Assembly (NCBI GenBank): GCA_004210915.1
Contig: SEGS01000035.1
Span: forward strand, 1-35,599
Length of the DNA: 35,599 nt
Origin: Variovorax sp.
GTDB lineage: Bacteria; Pseudomonadota; Gammaproteobacteria; Burkholderiales; Burkholderiaceae_C
Reading direction: 5' to 3'
Every line of letters starts with the position of its first letter. Within the stretch, counting starts at the first letter, position 1. Of the stretch, positions 1 through 8,010 are shown in pieces. Made by a program: the position numbers and the translations under genes. The notes under the pieces were generated by a model. The model had not been told where the DNA came from, made no database searches, and saw nothing but the letters and a program-made list of their open reading frames with translations.

Positions 1-517
1 TGTCGAGCGCGACGAAATCCGCATGCATGCCTGCGTGGCGCCGGTCGACCAGCACGGCGGGTTTGCCTTCGGTGGCGACGGCGTCGACCGCATCGCTGCC
101 GCGGCCCATCGTGTTGAGGATGAAGCCGTCGACCTGATAGCCAGCCAGTGCCGCGATCGCTTCCCGCTCGCGGCCCGGCTCATTGCCCAGGTTGAACAGC
201 ATCACCAGGTAGCCGGCGTCCTGGCAGGCCTTCTCGGCGCCGCGCAGCACGGCCACCGAATAGGGATTGGTGATGTCGGCCACGACCAGCCCGATGAGCC
301 GCGAGCGCCCGCGGCTCAGTGCCTGCGCCATCGGACTCGGTGTGTAGCCCAGCACCGCAATCGCGGCCTCGACGCGCGCCGCGATGTCGGGGCTCAGCAG
401 CCGCTCGCGGTGGTTGAAAAAGCGCGACACCGTGGCCTTGGACACGCCGGCCGCCTGCGCGACGTCGGCGATGGTCGCTCGGGCGGAGCGAGGCGCGGTG
501 GCGGGATTGGCAGTCAA
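1..517 (-). CDS. ptxS: LacI-family repressor, PtxS-like (N-terminal 172 residues, cut by window edge)
   Basis: This is a LacI/GalR-type repressor. The helix-turn-helix lies at residues 15-35 (T-I-A-D-V-A-Q-A-A-G-V-S-K-A-T-V-S-R), followed by the hinge helix and the start of the periplasmic-binding-like effector domain (L-V-V-A-D-I-T-N-P-Y-S and V-D-R-R). The C-terminal half is outside the window. The only upstream in-frame start before the HTH is TTG at 517, which overlaps the TGA of the preceding dehydrogenase gene, so translation is probably coupled. It is the last gene of the operon whose products resemble KguE, KguK and KguD. The sequence style and the TGAAACCGGTTTCA site at 6246-6259 point to PtxS, the 2-ketogluconate-responsive repressor. 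LacI family is certain; PtxS orthology is inferred from context. Confidence 0.85.
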   Translation of the reverse strand, partial: MTANPATAPRSARATIADVAQAAGVSKATVSRFFNHRERLLSPDIAARVEAAIAVLGYTPSPMAQALSRGRSRLIGLVVADITNPYSVAVLRGAEKACQDAGYLVMLFNLGNEPGREREAIAALAGYQVDGFILNTMGRGSDAVDAVATEGKPAVLVDRRHAGMHADFVALD

Positions 518-1500
518 GCGGAAGCCGTGTCGAACACCGCCGACGGACGCTCGCCGGCCAGCGCCTGCAGCAAATTGCTGACGGCCAGTGCGGCCATGGC
601 ATGCCGCGTCTCGGTGGTGGCCGAACCGATGTGCGGCAACGGCGTCACGCGCGGGTGCGTGCGCAGGCGCGAATCGAGCGGCAGCGGCTCCTTCGCAAAG
701 ACGTCGAGTCCCGCGGCGTGCAGGTGCCCGCTGTCGAGCGCATCGAGCAGCGCGTCTTCGCGCACGGTGGCGCCGCGACCGCCGTTGATGAAGATGGCAC
801 CGCGCTTCATGCGCGCGAACACGGTCGCATCGACCATGCCGCGCGTCGTGTCGGACAGCGGCAGCATCGCGACCACGAGATCGGAGGTGGCGAGCAACTC
901 GTCGAGCGGTGTGTGCAGCGCCTTGCCTTGCAGCTCGGGCGCTTGCGCGGCGAGGTCGACCGCGCGGCGCGCGTAATAGCGCACCGGCATGCCGAAGCCC
1001 AGCGCCGCACGGCGCGCGATCGCCTGGCCGATGCGGCCGAAGCCGAGCAGGCCGAGTGTCTTGCCGTGCACGTCGACGCCGAACAGGTCCTCGCCGATGT
1101 TCTTCTGCCAGCGCCCTTCGCGCACGAGGGTCGAGAGTTCGACCACGCGGCGGCTGGTCGCCATGAGCAACGCGAACACCGTGTCGGCCACGGTCTCGTC
1201 GAGGACGCCGGGCGTGTGGCACAGCACGATGCCGCGCGCGTGCAGCGCGTCGAGCGCGTAGTTGTCGACACCGACCGACACGCTCGAAATCGCTTCGAGC
1301 TTCGGCGCGCGCGCGAGCAAGGCGGCATCGATCGGGTAGCTGGAGCCGATCAGGCCCTGCGCCATGGGCAAGGCCGCGTGGAAACTGTCGAGATCCTGCT
1401 TCGGGTCGGCGAAGACCACATGGTGCGCGGCCTCCAGCCGCGCCATCTGGTCGGGCGGCAGCGCCCGGAACACCAGCACCTGTTTCTTGTCGGCGCTCAC
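514..1500 (-). CDS. kguD: D-2-hydroxyacid dehydrogenase, probable 2-ketogluconate-6-phosphate reductase (KguD-like)
   Basis: This 328-residue NAD(P)-dependent D-isomer 2-hydroxyacid dehydrogenase has the Rossmann motif G-F-G-R-I-G at residues 153-158. The catalytic triad is Arg242 (N-G-G-R-G), Glu271 (K-E-P) and His290 (P-H-I-G-S-A-T). The family reduces 2-keto acids to D-2-hydroxy acids, and KguD reduces 2-keto-6-phosphogluconate to 6-phosphogluconate. The start is GTG at 1500, overlapping the kinase stop in a GTGA junction. It lies between a PfkB kinase and a PtxS-like regulator, the same gene set as the Pseudomonas kgu operon. A glyoxylate/hydroxypyruvate reductase (GhrB) could look the same, so the substrate is inferred from neighbours. 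Confidence 0.88.
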   Translation of the reverse strand: MSADKKQVLVFRALPPDQMARLEAAHHVVFADPKQDLDSFHAALPMAQGLIGSSYPIDAALLARAPKLEAISSVSVGVDNYALDALHARGIVLCHTPGVLDETVADTVFALLMATSRRVVELSTLVREGRWQKNIGEDLFGVDVHGKTLGLLGFGRIGQAIARRAALGFGMPVRYYARRAVDLAAQAPELQGKALHTPLDELLATSDLVVAMLPLSDTTRGMVDATVFARMKRGAIFINGGRGATVREDALLDALDSGHLHAAGLDVFAKEPLPLDSRLRTHPRVTPLPHIGSATTETRHAMAALAVSNLLQALAGERPSAVFDTASA

Positions 1501-2450
1501 AGACCCGCCTCGTCGAGCACGGCGCGCGTTGGCAAGCCTTCGGTGTCCCCCAGCACCTGCACGGCGCGCGCGCCGATCCAGGCGCCGCGGCGCACCGCAT
1601 CGGGCACGCTGCGGCCCTCGAGCAGCGCGCTCACCACGCCCGCGGCAAAGCCATCGCCGGCGCCCACGGTGTCGATCACTTCCTTGACCGGGAAGCCCTC
1701 CACGCGGCCTGTGCCGACGGTGTCGCTGTCGTAGTACGCGCCTTCGGCGCCGAGCTTGACGACCACCAGCTTCGCGCCGCGCTGGCGGTAGAAGCGGGCG
1801 ATGCCCTCGGGCGAGCCGTCACCGGTGAGCAGCAAACCTTCTTCCACGCCCGGCAGCACCCAGTCGGCGCGCGATGCGAGCTCGTTGATCCAGTGCCGCA
1901 TCGTGTCGGTCGATGACCAGAGCGTGGGCCGCAGGTTGGGGTCGAAAGAGATCGTGCGGCCCGCGGCGCGCATCACGTCCATGCACTTGAGTGCCGCCTG
2001 CAAACTGGTGTCGGAGATCGCGGCGAAGACGCCCGTGGCATGCAGGTGGCGCGCCGAGCGCAGCCAGGCCTCGTCGACATCGGCCGGGCCCATGTGGCTG
2101 GCCGCCGAGCCCTTGCGGTGGTACTCGACCGGCGGGTCGCTGCCGTCGGTGACGCGGCCCTTGAACTGGAAGCCGGTCTTCTGCGTCGCATCGCAGATGA
2201 CGTGCGAGCAGTCGATGCCCTCGCCCTTCATCGTCGCGATGAGCGAGCGGCCCATCGAGTCGGTGCCGAGCCGGCTGGCCCAGCCCACGCGCAGCCCGAG
2301 GCGTGCGAGCCCGATGGCGACGTTGGTCTCGGCACCCGCAGTGCGCTTGTGGAAGGACTCGGCATGCTCAAGCGGGCCGGGCCGGTCGGCCACCAGCAGC
2401 AGCATCGCCTCGCCGAACAGGGCGACGTCGAAGTCGGCATCGGTTGTCAT
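1497..2450 (-). CDS. kguK: PfkB-family sugar-acid kinase, probable 2-ketogluconokinase (KguK-like)
   Basis: This is a 317-residue ribokinase/PfkB-family kinase. The C-terminal signature D-T-V-G-A-G-D is at residues 260-266, with Asp266 as catalytic base and the anion hole before it. F-D-P-N-L-R-P at 169-175 is typical of 2-keto-3-deoxygluconate and 2-ketogluconate kinases. The predicted job is ATP-dependent phosphorylation of 2-ketogluconate before reduction by the next gene product. The reading frame is open far upstream, but the family N-terminus starts at the ATG at 2450, preceded by a GAGG ribosome site; the extra upstream stretch is a shadow of the isomerase gene. It starts 8 bases after the isomerase stop and overlaps the dehydrogenase start. 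KDG kinase (KdgK) is the alternative on sequence alone. Confidence 0.88.
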   Translation of the reverse strand: MTTDADFDVALFGEAMLLLVADRPGPLEHAESFHKRTAGAETNVAIGLARLGLRVGWASRLGTDSMGRSLIATMKGEGIDCSHVICDATQKTGFQFKGRVTDGSDPPVEYHRKGSAASHMGPADVDEAWLRSARHLHATGVFAAISDTSLQAALKCMDVMRAAGRTISFDPNLRPTLWSSTDTMRHWINELASRADWVLPGVEEGLLLTGDGSPEGIARFYRQRGAKLVVVKLGAEGAYYDSDTVGTGRVEGFPVKEVIDTVGAGDGFAAGVVSALLEGRSVPDAVRRGAWIGARAVQVLGDTEGLPTRAVLDEAGL

Positions 2451-2458
2451 GAAAAGCC

Positions 2459-3193
2459 TCAGAGAGAACGCAGCAACGCCACCTGGTCGCGCGTGACGGC
2501 GGCCAGGTCGTCGCCGACCAGCGGGTATTCGATGGCGCGCGGCACGTCGGCCGGCAACGCGCGCAGCAGGGCGCGCCAAGGCGCCGAAGAATCCGTCAAC
2601 GGCACGGCGACCCACTTCGCCGGCAAGCGCTGAACGCCCTTGCAATGCACGTAGCGCACGCGGTGGGCCAGCGCCTTCGCCGCTTCGAGCGGGCATTCGC
2701 CCGCCCAGTGCCAGTTGCCCATGTCGAAGGTCATGCCCAGGCTGACGCCCGCGCGGTCGGCCGCATCGAAGAAGGCGGTCAGCGCCGGCAGCGTGCCCGC
2801 GGCCACGCTGTGGTCGTTCTCGATCACGAGCTCGATGCGCGTCTCGGCCAGCTGCACCTTCAGGCCCCAGAGCGATCCGTGCGAGCTCGCGCGGAAATCG
2901 CCGATCGACATCTTCAGGCGTTTCGCGCCCAGCGTGGTCGCTGCAGCGAGGCCACGCCCCAGCGCCGCGCTGTCGAGCCAGCCACCTTCGGCCCACAGGC
3001 CCTCGGGACTCGAATAGACCGATGCCATTCCGGCCAGCGCCGGGAGCTCGGTCGCCGCATCGCGCAGCAACTCGCCGCGCACTTCGACCGAATCGGCGCC
3101 CGCGGCCCGCGCCAGTTGCGCAAAGAACAGCTGCCCATGGCGGCCGACTTCGGCCGCGCCAAACGACGAAAGGGAAATCAGCACATCGCTCAT
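2459..3193 (-). CDS. kguE: Xylose-isomerase-like TIM-barrel protein (KguE-like)
   Basis: This 244-residue protein belongs to the sugar phosphate isomerase/epimerase superfamily. Four conserved positions fit the usual metal-binding quartet at the barrel mouth: Glu125 (I-E-N-D), Asp157 (F-D-M-G-N), His183 (V-H-C-K-G) and Glu222 (I-E-Y-P). In Pseudomonas a protein of this family, KguE, is encoded with the 2-ketogluconate kinase and reductase; its exact reaction is, as far as I know, unsettled. The ATG at 3193 is 6 bases after the stop of the ABC ATPase gene, and the kinase gene begins 8 bases downstream, so all are one transcript. Family assignment is firm; the name rests on the neighbours. Confidence 0.82.
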   Translation of the reverse strand: MSDVLISLSSFGAAEVGRHGQLFFAQLARAAGADSVEVRGELLRDAATELPALAGMASVYSSPEGLWAEGGWLDSAALGRGLAAATTLGAKRLKMSIGDFRASSHGSLWGLKVQLAETRIELVIENDHSVAAGTLPALTAFFDAADRAGVSLGMTFDMGNWHWAGECPLEAAKALAHRVRYVHCKGVQRLPAKWVAVPLTDSSAPWRALLRALPADVPRAIEYPLVGDDLAAVTRDQVALLRSL

Positions 3194-3199
3194 GGAAGC

Positions 3200-3982
<783 letters not shown>

Positions 3983-3994
3983 CGTGTTCGCCGA

Positions 3995-4807
3995 TCAGGT
4001 GTTGGGCATGGTGGGGAAGTCGGTGCCCAGCCACTTCTGGTAGAGCTTGCCGAGTTCGCCATTGGCCTTGTTGCGCGCCACGAAGTCGTTGAGCGTCTTC
4101 ATGAATTCGGTTTGACCCGGGCGCGTGACGATGCCCATCACCTGCTGGCGCAGCACGAACTTGTTCTCGAAGGTGTTGGCCGGTGCGCGCTTGGCGATCT
4201 GCGCCGCCACGGTGGTCGAGCAGCCGAGCGCGTCGATCTGGCCCGACAGCAGCGCCTGCATGCCCGAAGCGTCGTCGTCGAAGCGGCGGATCTCGGTACC
4301 TTCGGGCGCCACGGCAGTCAGTGCCACGTCCTGCGTGCTCGCGCGGGCCACGCCGATGCGCTTGCCCTTCAGGTCGGCCGGCGAGGCCATGGTGTCTTTC
4401 TTCAGGCCATACAGCACCACGGTGGCGGCGGCGTAGGGCGTGGAGAAGTCGACCTGCTTGGCGCGCTCGGGCGTGATGGCCAGCGAGGCGACCAGCACGT
4501 CGACCTTGTTGGTCAGGAGGAAAGGAATGCGGTTCGGGCCGGTGACCGGCACGATGTTGACCTTGACGCCCAGGTCCTTGGCCAGCAGCTTGGCGACGTC
4601 GGCGTCATAGCCGTCGGGCTGGTTCTTCGCGTCGGTCGTGCCATAGGGCGGGAAGTCGACCAGCATGCCCACGGTGAGCTCGCCCTTCTTCTTGATGTCT
4701 GCAACGGACTGCGCGCTCGCCAGCGGCGCGAACACGGTCATGGCGGCGCCGAGGCCCAGGGCCGTGATGGCAGCGAGGGTGGTGCGGCGGATGCTGAAAG
4801 AGGTCAT
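3995..4807 (-). CDS. ABC transporter periplasmic substrate-binding protein (SBP_bac_3 type)
   Basis: This 270-residue solute-binding protein has a clear Sec signal peptide: basic N-terminus (S-I-R-R-T-T), hydrophobic core, and A-S-A cleavage near residue 32. The mature part has the family 3 fold typical of polar amino acid binders, with N-K-V-D-V-L-V-A-S-L-A-I-T-P-E-R-A and V-D-F-S-T-P-Y, then G-I-V-T-R-P in the second lobe. The ATG at 4807 has an AAGGAGA ribosome site, the strongest in the operon, fitting the high expression usual for binding proteins. It lies between the permeases and the ATPase. The ligand cannot be read from sequence; the kgu-like genes downstream suggest a keto sugar acid. 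Confidence 0.93.
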   Translation of the reverse strand: MTSFSIRRTTLAAITALGLGAAMTVFAPLASAQSVADIKKKGELTVGMLVDFPPYGTTDAKNQPDGYDADVAKLLAKDLGVKVNIVPVTGPNRIPFLLTNKVDVLVASLAITPERAKQVDFSTPYAAATVVLYGLKKDTMASPADLKGKRIGVARASTQDVALTAVAPEGTEIRRFDDDASGMQALLSGQIDALGCSTTVAAQIAKRAPANTFENKFVLRQQVMGIVTRPGQTEFMKTLNDFVARNKANGELGKLYQKWLGTDFPTMPNT

Positions 4808-4867
4808 GTCGGTGTCTCCTTGGGTTGAGGTCGGATACAGAAAAGAGGAAAGAAAAAACTTCGGCGG

Positions 4868-5521
4868 TCAGCGTGTGAGTGCGCGAGCGCGCTTGCGTTC
4901 CATGTGCGCGGCCAGCAGCGACAGCGGCCAGCAGATCACGAAGTACAGCACCGCCACCGTGCTGAACACATGCAGCGGCTGGAAGGTGGCGTTGTTGATG
5001 ATCTGGCCGGCGCGCGTGATCTCGGTGAAGCCGATGATGGCCGCGAGCGACGTGCCCTTGATGATCTGCACCACATAGCCGACCGTCGGCGGCAGCGCGA
5101 TCTTGAAAGCCTGCGGCAGGATCACGTCGCGCATGCGGGCGCTGTACTTGAGGCTCAGCGCTTCAGCCGCCTCGAGCTGGCCGCGCGGAATGGCTTCAAT
5201 GCAGCCGCGCCAGATTTCGCCCAAGAACGCGGCGCTGTTCAGGATGAGCGCGGCGCCCGCGGCAATCCACGGGTTGATGTCCAGGCCGAACACCGGCGCA
5301 CCGAAGAAGATCAGGAACAGTTGCAGCAGCAGCGGCGTGCCCTGGAACACCTGGATGAAGCCCATCGCCAGACCGCGCGCGGTCTTGCTCTCGGACGTCC
5401 GTGCGAGCGCGATGATCAGGCCGAGGATGGCGCCGCCGACGAAGGCGATCGCCGACAGCGCGAGCGTCCAGCGCGCCGCCTCGAGGATGAACATGAACTC
5501 GGAAAAGCCGAAGGTTCTCAT
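4868..5521 (-). CDS. ABC transporter permease, polar-amino-acid type (second subunit)
   Basis: This 217-residue inner-membrane permease has about five hydrophobic segments. The cytoplasmic coupling loop is in the E-A-A-E-A-L-S region (residues about 140-160), as in HisM/GlnP proteins, and the F-Q-G-T-P-L-L-L-Q motif sits near residue 60. It forms the transmembrane channel together with the permease encoded just upstream. The start is ATG at 5521, five bases after the stop of the first permease. A longer open frame runs further upstream but only reads the other permease out of frame. Sixty bases separate its stop from the binding-protein start. Confidence 0.93.
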   Translation of the reverse strand: MRTFGFSEFMFILEAARWTLALSAIAFVGGAILGLIIALARTSESKTARGLAMGFIQVFQGTPLLLQLFLIFFGAPVFGLDINPWIAAGAALILNSAAFLGEIWRGCIEAIPRGQLEAAEALSLKYSARMRDVILPQAFKIALPPTVGYVVQIIKGTSLAAIIGFTEITRAGQIINNATFQPLHVFSTVAVLYFVICWPLSLLAAHMERKRARALTR

Positions 5522-5526
5522 GGGGT

Positions 5527-6198
5527 TCAGCGCCGGTCGGGGTAGTTGAGCGTGCGCTGATAGATCAGCTTGAACAGCCCCGAGAAGGCCATCGCCAGCA
5601 CCAAGTAGATGGCGGCCACCACGATGTAGATCTCGAAGCTGCGGAAGGTCTGCGACTGCAGGTTGGCGGCCACCGAGGTGAGGTCGTCGGCCGAGATCAC
5701 CGACACCACGGCCGAGCTCAGCATCAGCAGGATGAACTGGCTGGTGAGCGCCGGGAAGATCGCCTTGAGCGCCGGCTTGATGATGATGAAACGGAAGATT
5801 TCCCAAGGCTTGAGGTTGAGCGCCCTGCCCGCCTCGATCTGACCCTTGGGAATCGACTCGATGCCCGCGCGGATGATTTCGGTGGCATAGGCGCCGAGGT
5901 TCACCACCATGGCCGTGAGCGCCGCCGTGTAAGGCGACCAGCGCAAGCCAATGGCCGGCAGCGCGAAGAAAAAGAAGAACAGCTGCACCAGGAACGGCGT
6001 GTTGCGGATCACCTCGATGTAGGCATTGACGATGAAACGCAGCCACCCCGGCCCCGAGGTCTTGCCCCAGGCGCACACGATCGCCACGATCAGGCCCAGC
6101 ACGGTCGCGATCAGCGACAGCTGGATGGTGATCCAGGTGCCCTTGAGCAACAGCGGCCAGGCTGCGAACACGGCGTCGAACTGGAACTGGTAGTTCAC
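5527..6198 (-). CDS. ABC transporter permease, polar-amino-acid type (first gene of the operon)
   Basis: This 223-residue inner-membrane permease of the HisQ/GlnP class has several hydrophobic helices, the R-N-T-P-F-L-V-Q motif near residue 65, and the G-Q-I-E-A-G-R-A-L coupling loop near residues 140-150. It pairs with the second permease downstream. The start is a GTG at 6198 with no strong Shine-Dalgarno sequence. It is the first gene of the eight-gene minus-strand operon; the palindromic operator at 6246-6259 lies about 48 bases upstream of its start. The family is clear; specificity is inferred from the kgu-like genes in the same transcript. Confidence 0.93.
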   Translation of the reverse strand: MNYQFQFDAVFAAWPLLLKGTWITIQLSLIATVLGLIVAIVCAWGKTSGPGWLRFIVNAYIEVIRNTPFLVQLFFFFFALPAIGLRWSPYTAALTAMVVNLGAYATEIIRAGIESIPKGQIEAGRALNLKPWEIFRFIIIKPALKAIFPALTSQFILLMLSSAVVSVISADDLTSVAANLQSQTFRSFEIYIVVAAIYLVLAMAFSGLFKLIYQRTLNYPDRR

Positions 6199-6239
6199 CG
6201 GCCGGCCTGCAGACGAACAGAGGATTTCAGCATCCGGCC

Positions 6240-6245
6240 ATTCTA
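6240..6245 (-). promoter_or_regulatory. Candidate -10 element of the kgu-like operon
   Basis: TAGAAT on the minus strand, 41 bases before the GTG start of the first permease gene. It abuts the palindrome at 6246-6259, which would fill most of the spacer toward the -35 region. No convincing -35 hexamer is visible. The layout would allow a bound repressor to block RNA polymerase. Confidence 0.4.
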
Positions 6246-6259
6246 TGAAACCGGTTTCA
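6246..6259. promoter_or_regulatory. PtxS-type operator, perfect 14-bp palindrome
   Basis: TGAAACCGGTTTCA is a perfect inverted repeat with the central CG expected of LacI-family operators. From memory it is identical to the operator reported for Pseudomonas PtxS. It lies in the 110-base divergent region between the ABC/kgu operon and the CorA-like gene, next to the operon's candidate -10 box. The operon ends with a PtxS-like repressor gene, so the simplest reading is autoregulated repression relieved by 2-ketogluconate. It could also affect the CorA-like gene, whose start is 50 bases away on the other side. Confidence 0.8.
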
Positions 6260-6296
6260 GACGGGCATCAGGGATTCCCCTAGTGAGTCATCTGCC

Positions 6297-6302
6297 TACA
6301 CT
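6297..6302 (+). promoter_or_regulatory. Candidate -10 element of the CorA-like gene
   Basis: TACACT lies six bases before the ATG at 6309. If used, transcription would begin at or next to the start codon and the mRNA would be nearly leaderless. No clear -35 hexamer is seen. Confidence 0.35.
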
Positions 6303-6308
6303 GCCGCC

Positions 6309-8009
6309 ATGGCCCTGACCTCCTCGACATTGACCGGTGCAGAGGCGCCAGCGCCCGCAGCCGACCCCGCCGTGCGGCATCTTCGCCAGGCCCTGTTGTG
6401 GCCCGTGCGGCTGATGCCGAACGACCCGTCCAGGCGCGAACACCACGGCCCTTGGCAGGTGCTGCGCGATCTGGGCGAGGCCTCGCCCTGGCGCGAGGAA
6501 GTCAAGGACACCACCGGTGACAGCGCCCGTTTCCAGGAGCGGCACTACAACGAGTTCGTGAGCTTCCTGCCCTATGTGCAGCGCTTCCTGTATGGCGAGG
6601 GCCGCTCGCCGAGCCGGCGGGAAGGCGATGCCACCGGCAGTGAGCGCGACTCGCCGATGCGGGTGTTCCGGCGGCGCGACGTGACATCGGTTCGCGTGAC
6701 CGCGCGCGAAGGCGATGCGCCATTGGTGCTCGATGTCGTGCATTGCGATCTCTACTTCTTCTTCGATGTCGACGTGGTGCTCCTGCACCTCGAAGTCGGC
6801 ATCGACGGCCTGCCGCTGTCGCAAGCGCAGGAACTGCTCTACCGCTTCGGGCGCGCCTACCCGGCCGGGTGGGACGCCGATGGCAGCGCGCTGCATTGCA
6901 TGCATGCGGTCGAATGGCTGTCGGCGGACGGCAGCGTGCTGGCCCGCTCCGATGCGCAGCAGCGCGAACCCTTCATCGCGCACGTGGCGCAGCATCGCGC
7001 CCCGCGCATCGCGGCGCACTGGGCCTGGCTGATGCGCCCGCTGGTGAGCGACCATTCCGACGAGCCCGGCGCGCTGCGCTACCGGCAGATCGAGTACTAC
7101 CGCATGCCGGTGATGGCGTATCTGGCGGTCGACGATCCGCGCAGCCTCACGCGCGACGACTTCATCCGCCTTGGCCTGGTGACGGGGGCCGGTGCGGGGA
7201 GCGCGCCGCTGCCCTACGCCGAAGCGCATCTGGCGGACTTCGAACAGCGCCATTGCTACGACCGCTTCTGGGTCGACGCCGGGGCTGCGCCGCGCACGCG
7301 CTACCTGTGCAGCGGCCACGCGCTCGTGGTGGTCGGCGACGCGCGCTCCGACTTTTTCTGCTGCCGCGAGCGCGGCGTGCTCGCGCAGTTCCGGCATCAG
7401 CACTTCCTGCTGTTCCTGATTGCACATTTCCAGAAGGCGGCGCTCTTGATGTTCTCGGACCAGCTGGTCGAGGCGCTCAAGCAACTCGACATCCACCAGA
7501 CCGCCAGCGTGAAGGGTTTCAAGCGCGCGATCCGCGCCAGCTTCGAGCGCTTCCTGCGCTTCACGCACCGCTACTGGTTCCACGAGATTTCCGAACAGGC
7601 GCAGGTGCGCGCGCTCTCGCACCTCTGCTGTACGCACCTTGCCCTCGACCCGTTGTATGCCGAGGTCAAGGAACGCATCGCCGACATGAACAACTACCTG
7701 GACACCGACAGCCTGCGGCGCCAGGCCAACACCGTGGTGCGGCTCACGGTGGTCACCCTGTTCGGCCTGATCGGCACCGTGACCACCGGCTTCCTCGGCA
7801 TGAACCTGCTGGCCGAGGCCGATGCGCCGCTGTGGCGCAAGGCCGGCTGGTTCGCGGTCGTCTTCGTCTGCACCACCTGGTTGACGCTTTACACGATGAT
7901 CAAGTCGCAGCGGCTGTCGGATTTCATCGATGCGTTGTCGAGCGACCGGCTCAGCGTGCGCGGCAAGCTCGCGGCGCTGGGCCGCGTCTGGCGCGCGGGC
8001 TCCGACTGA
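6309..8009 (+). CDS. CorA-like divalent cation transport family membrane protein
   Basis: This 566-residue protein has a large soluble N-terminal part and two C-terminal transmembrane helices at about 474-496 and 513-533. The first helix ends in G-M-N at residues 497-499, the selectivity-filter motif of the CorA/Mrs2 magnesium channel superfamily, and the stretch leading into it (R-L-T-V-V-T-L-F-G-L-I-G) fits CorA. The basic C-terminus is cytoplasmic, as in CorA. The protein is much longer than classic CorA (about 320 residues), and the extra N-terminal 200-300 residues resemble nothing I can name. It is divergent from the kgu-like operon and its stop is one base from that of the convergent kinase gene. 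Cation transport is inferred from the motif. Confidence 0.75.
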   Translation: MALTSSTLTGAEAPAPAADPAVRHLRQALLWPVRLMPNDPSRREHHGPWQVLRDLGEASPWREEVKDTTGDSARFQERHYNEFVSFLPYVQRFLYGEGRSPSRREGDATGSERDSPMRVFRRRDVTSVRVTAREGDAPLVLDVVHCDLYFFFDVDVVLLHLEVGIDGLPLSQAQELLYRFGRAYPAGWDADGSALHCMHAVEWLSADGSVLARSDAQQREPFIAHVAQHRAPRIAAHWAWLMRPLVSDHSDEPGALRYRQIEYYRMPVMAYLAVDDPRSLTRDDFIRLGLVTGAGAGSAPLPYAEAHLADFEQRHCYDRFWVDAGAAPRTRYLCSGHALVVVGDARSDFFCCRERGVLAQFRHQHFLLFLIAHFQKAALLMFSDQLVEALKQLDIHQTASVKGFKRAIRASFERFLRFTHRYWFHEISEQAQVRALSHLCCTHLALDPLYAEVKERIADMNNYLDTDSLRRQANTVVRLTVVTLFGLIGTVTTGFLGMNLLAEADAPLWRKAGWFAVVFVCTTWLTLYTMIKSQRLSDFIDALSSDRLSVRGKLAALGRVWRAGSD

Positions 8010-8010
8010 T

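Noticed and set aside
1497..2996. The kinase frame read as a 499-residue fusion protein
   Set aside because: The extra 180 residues are Arg-rich shadow sequence of the isomerase gene; a ribosome site and the family N-terminus mark the ATG at 2450.
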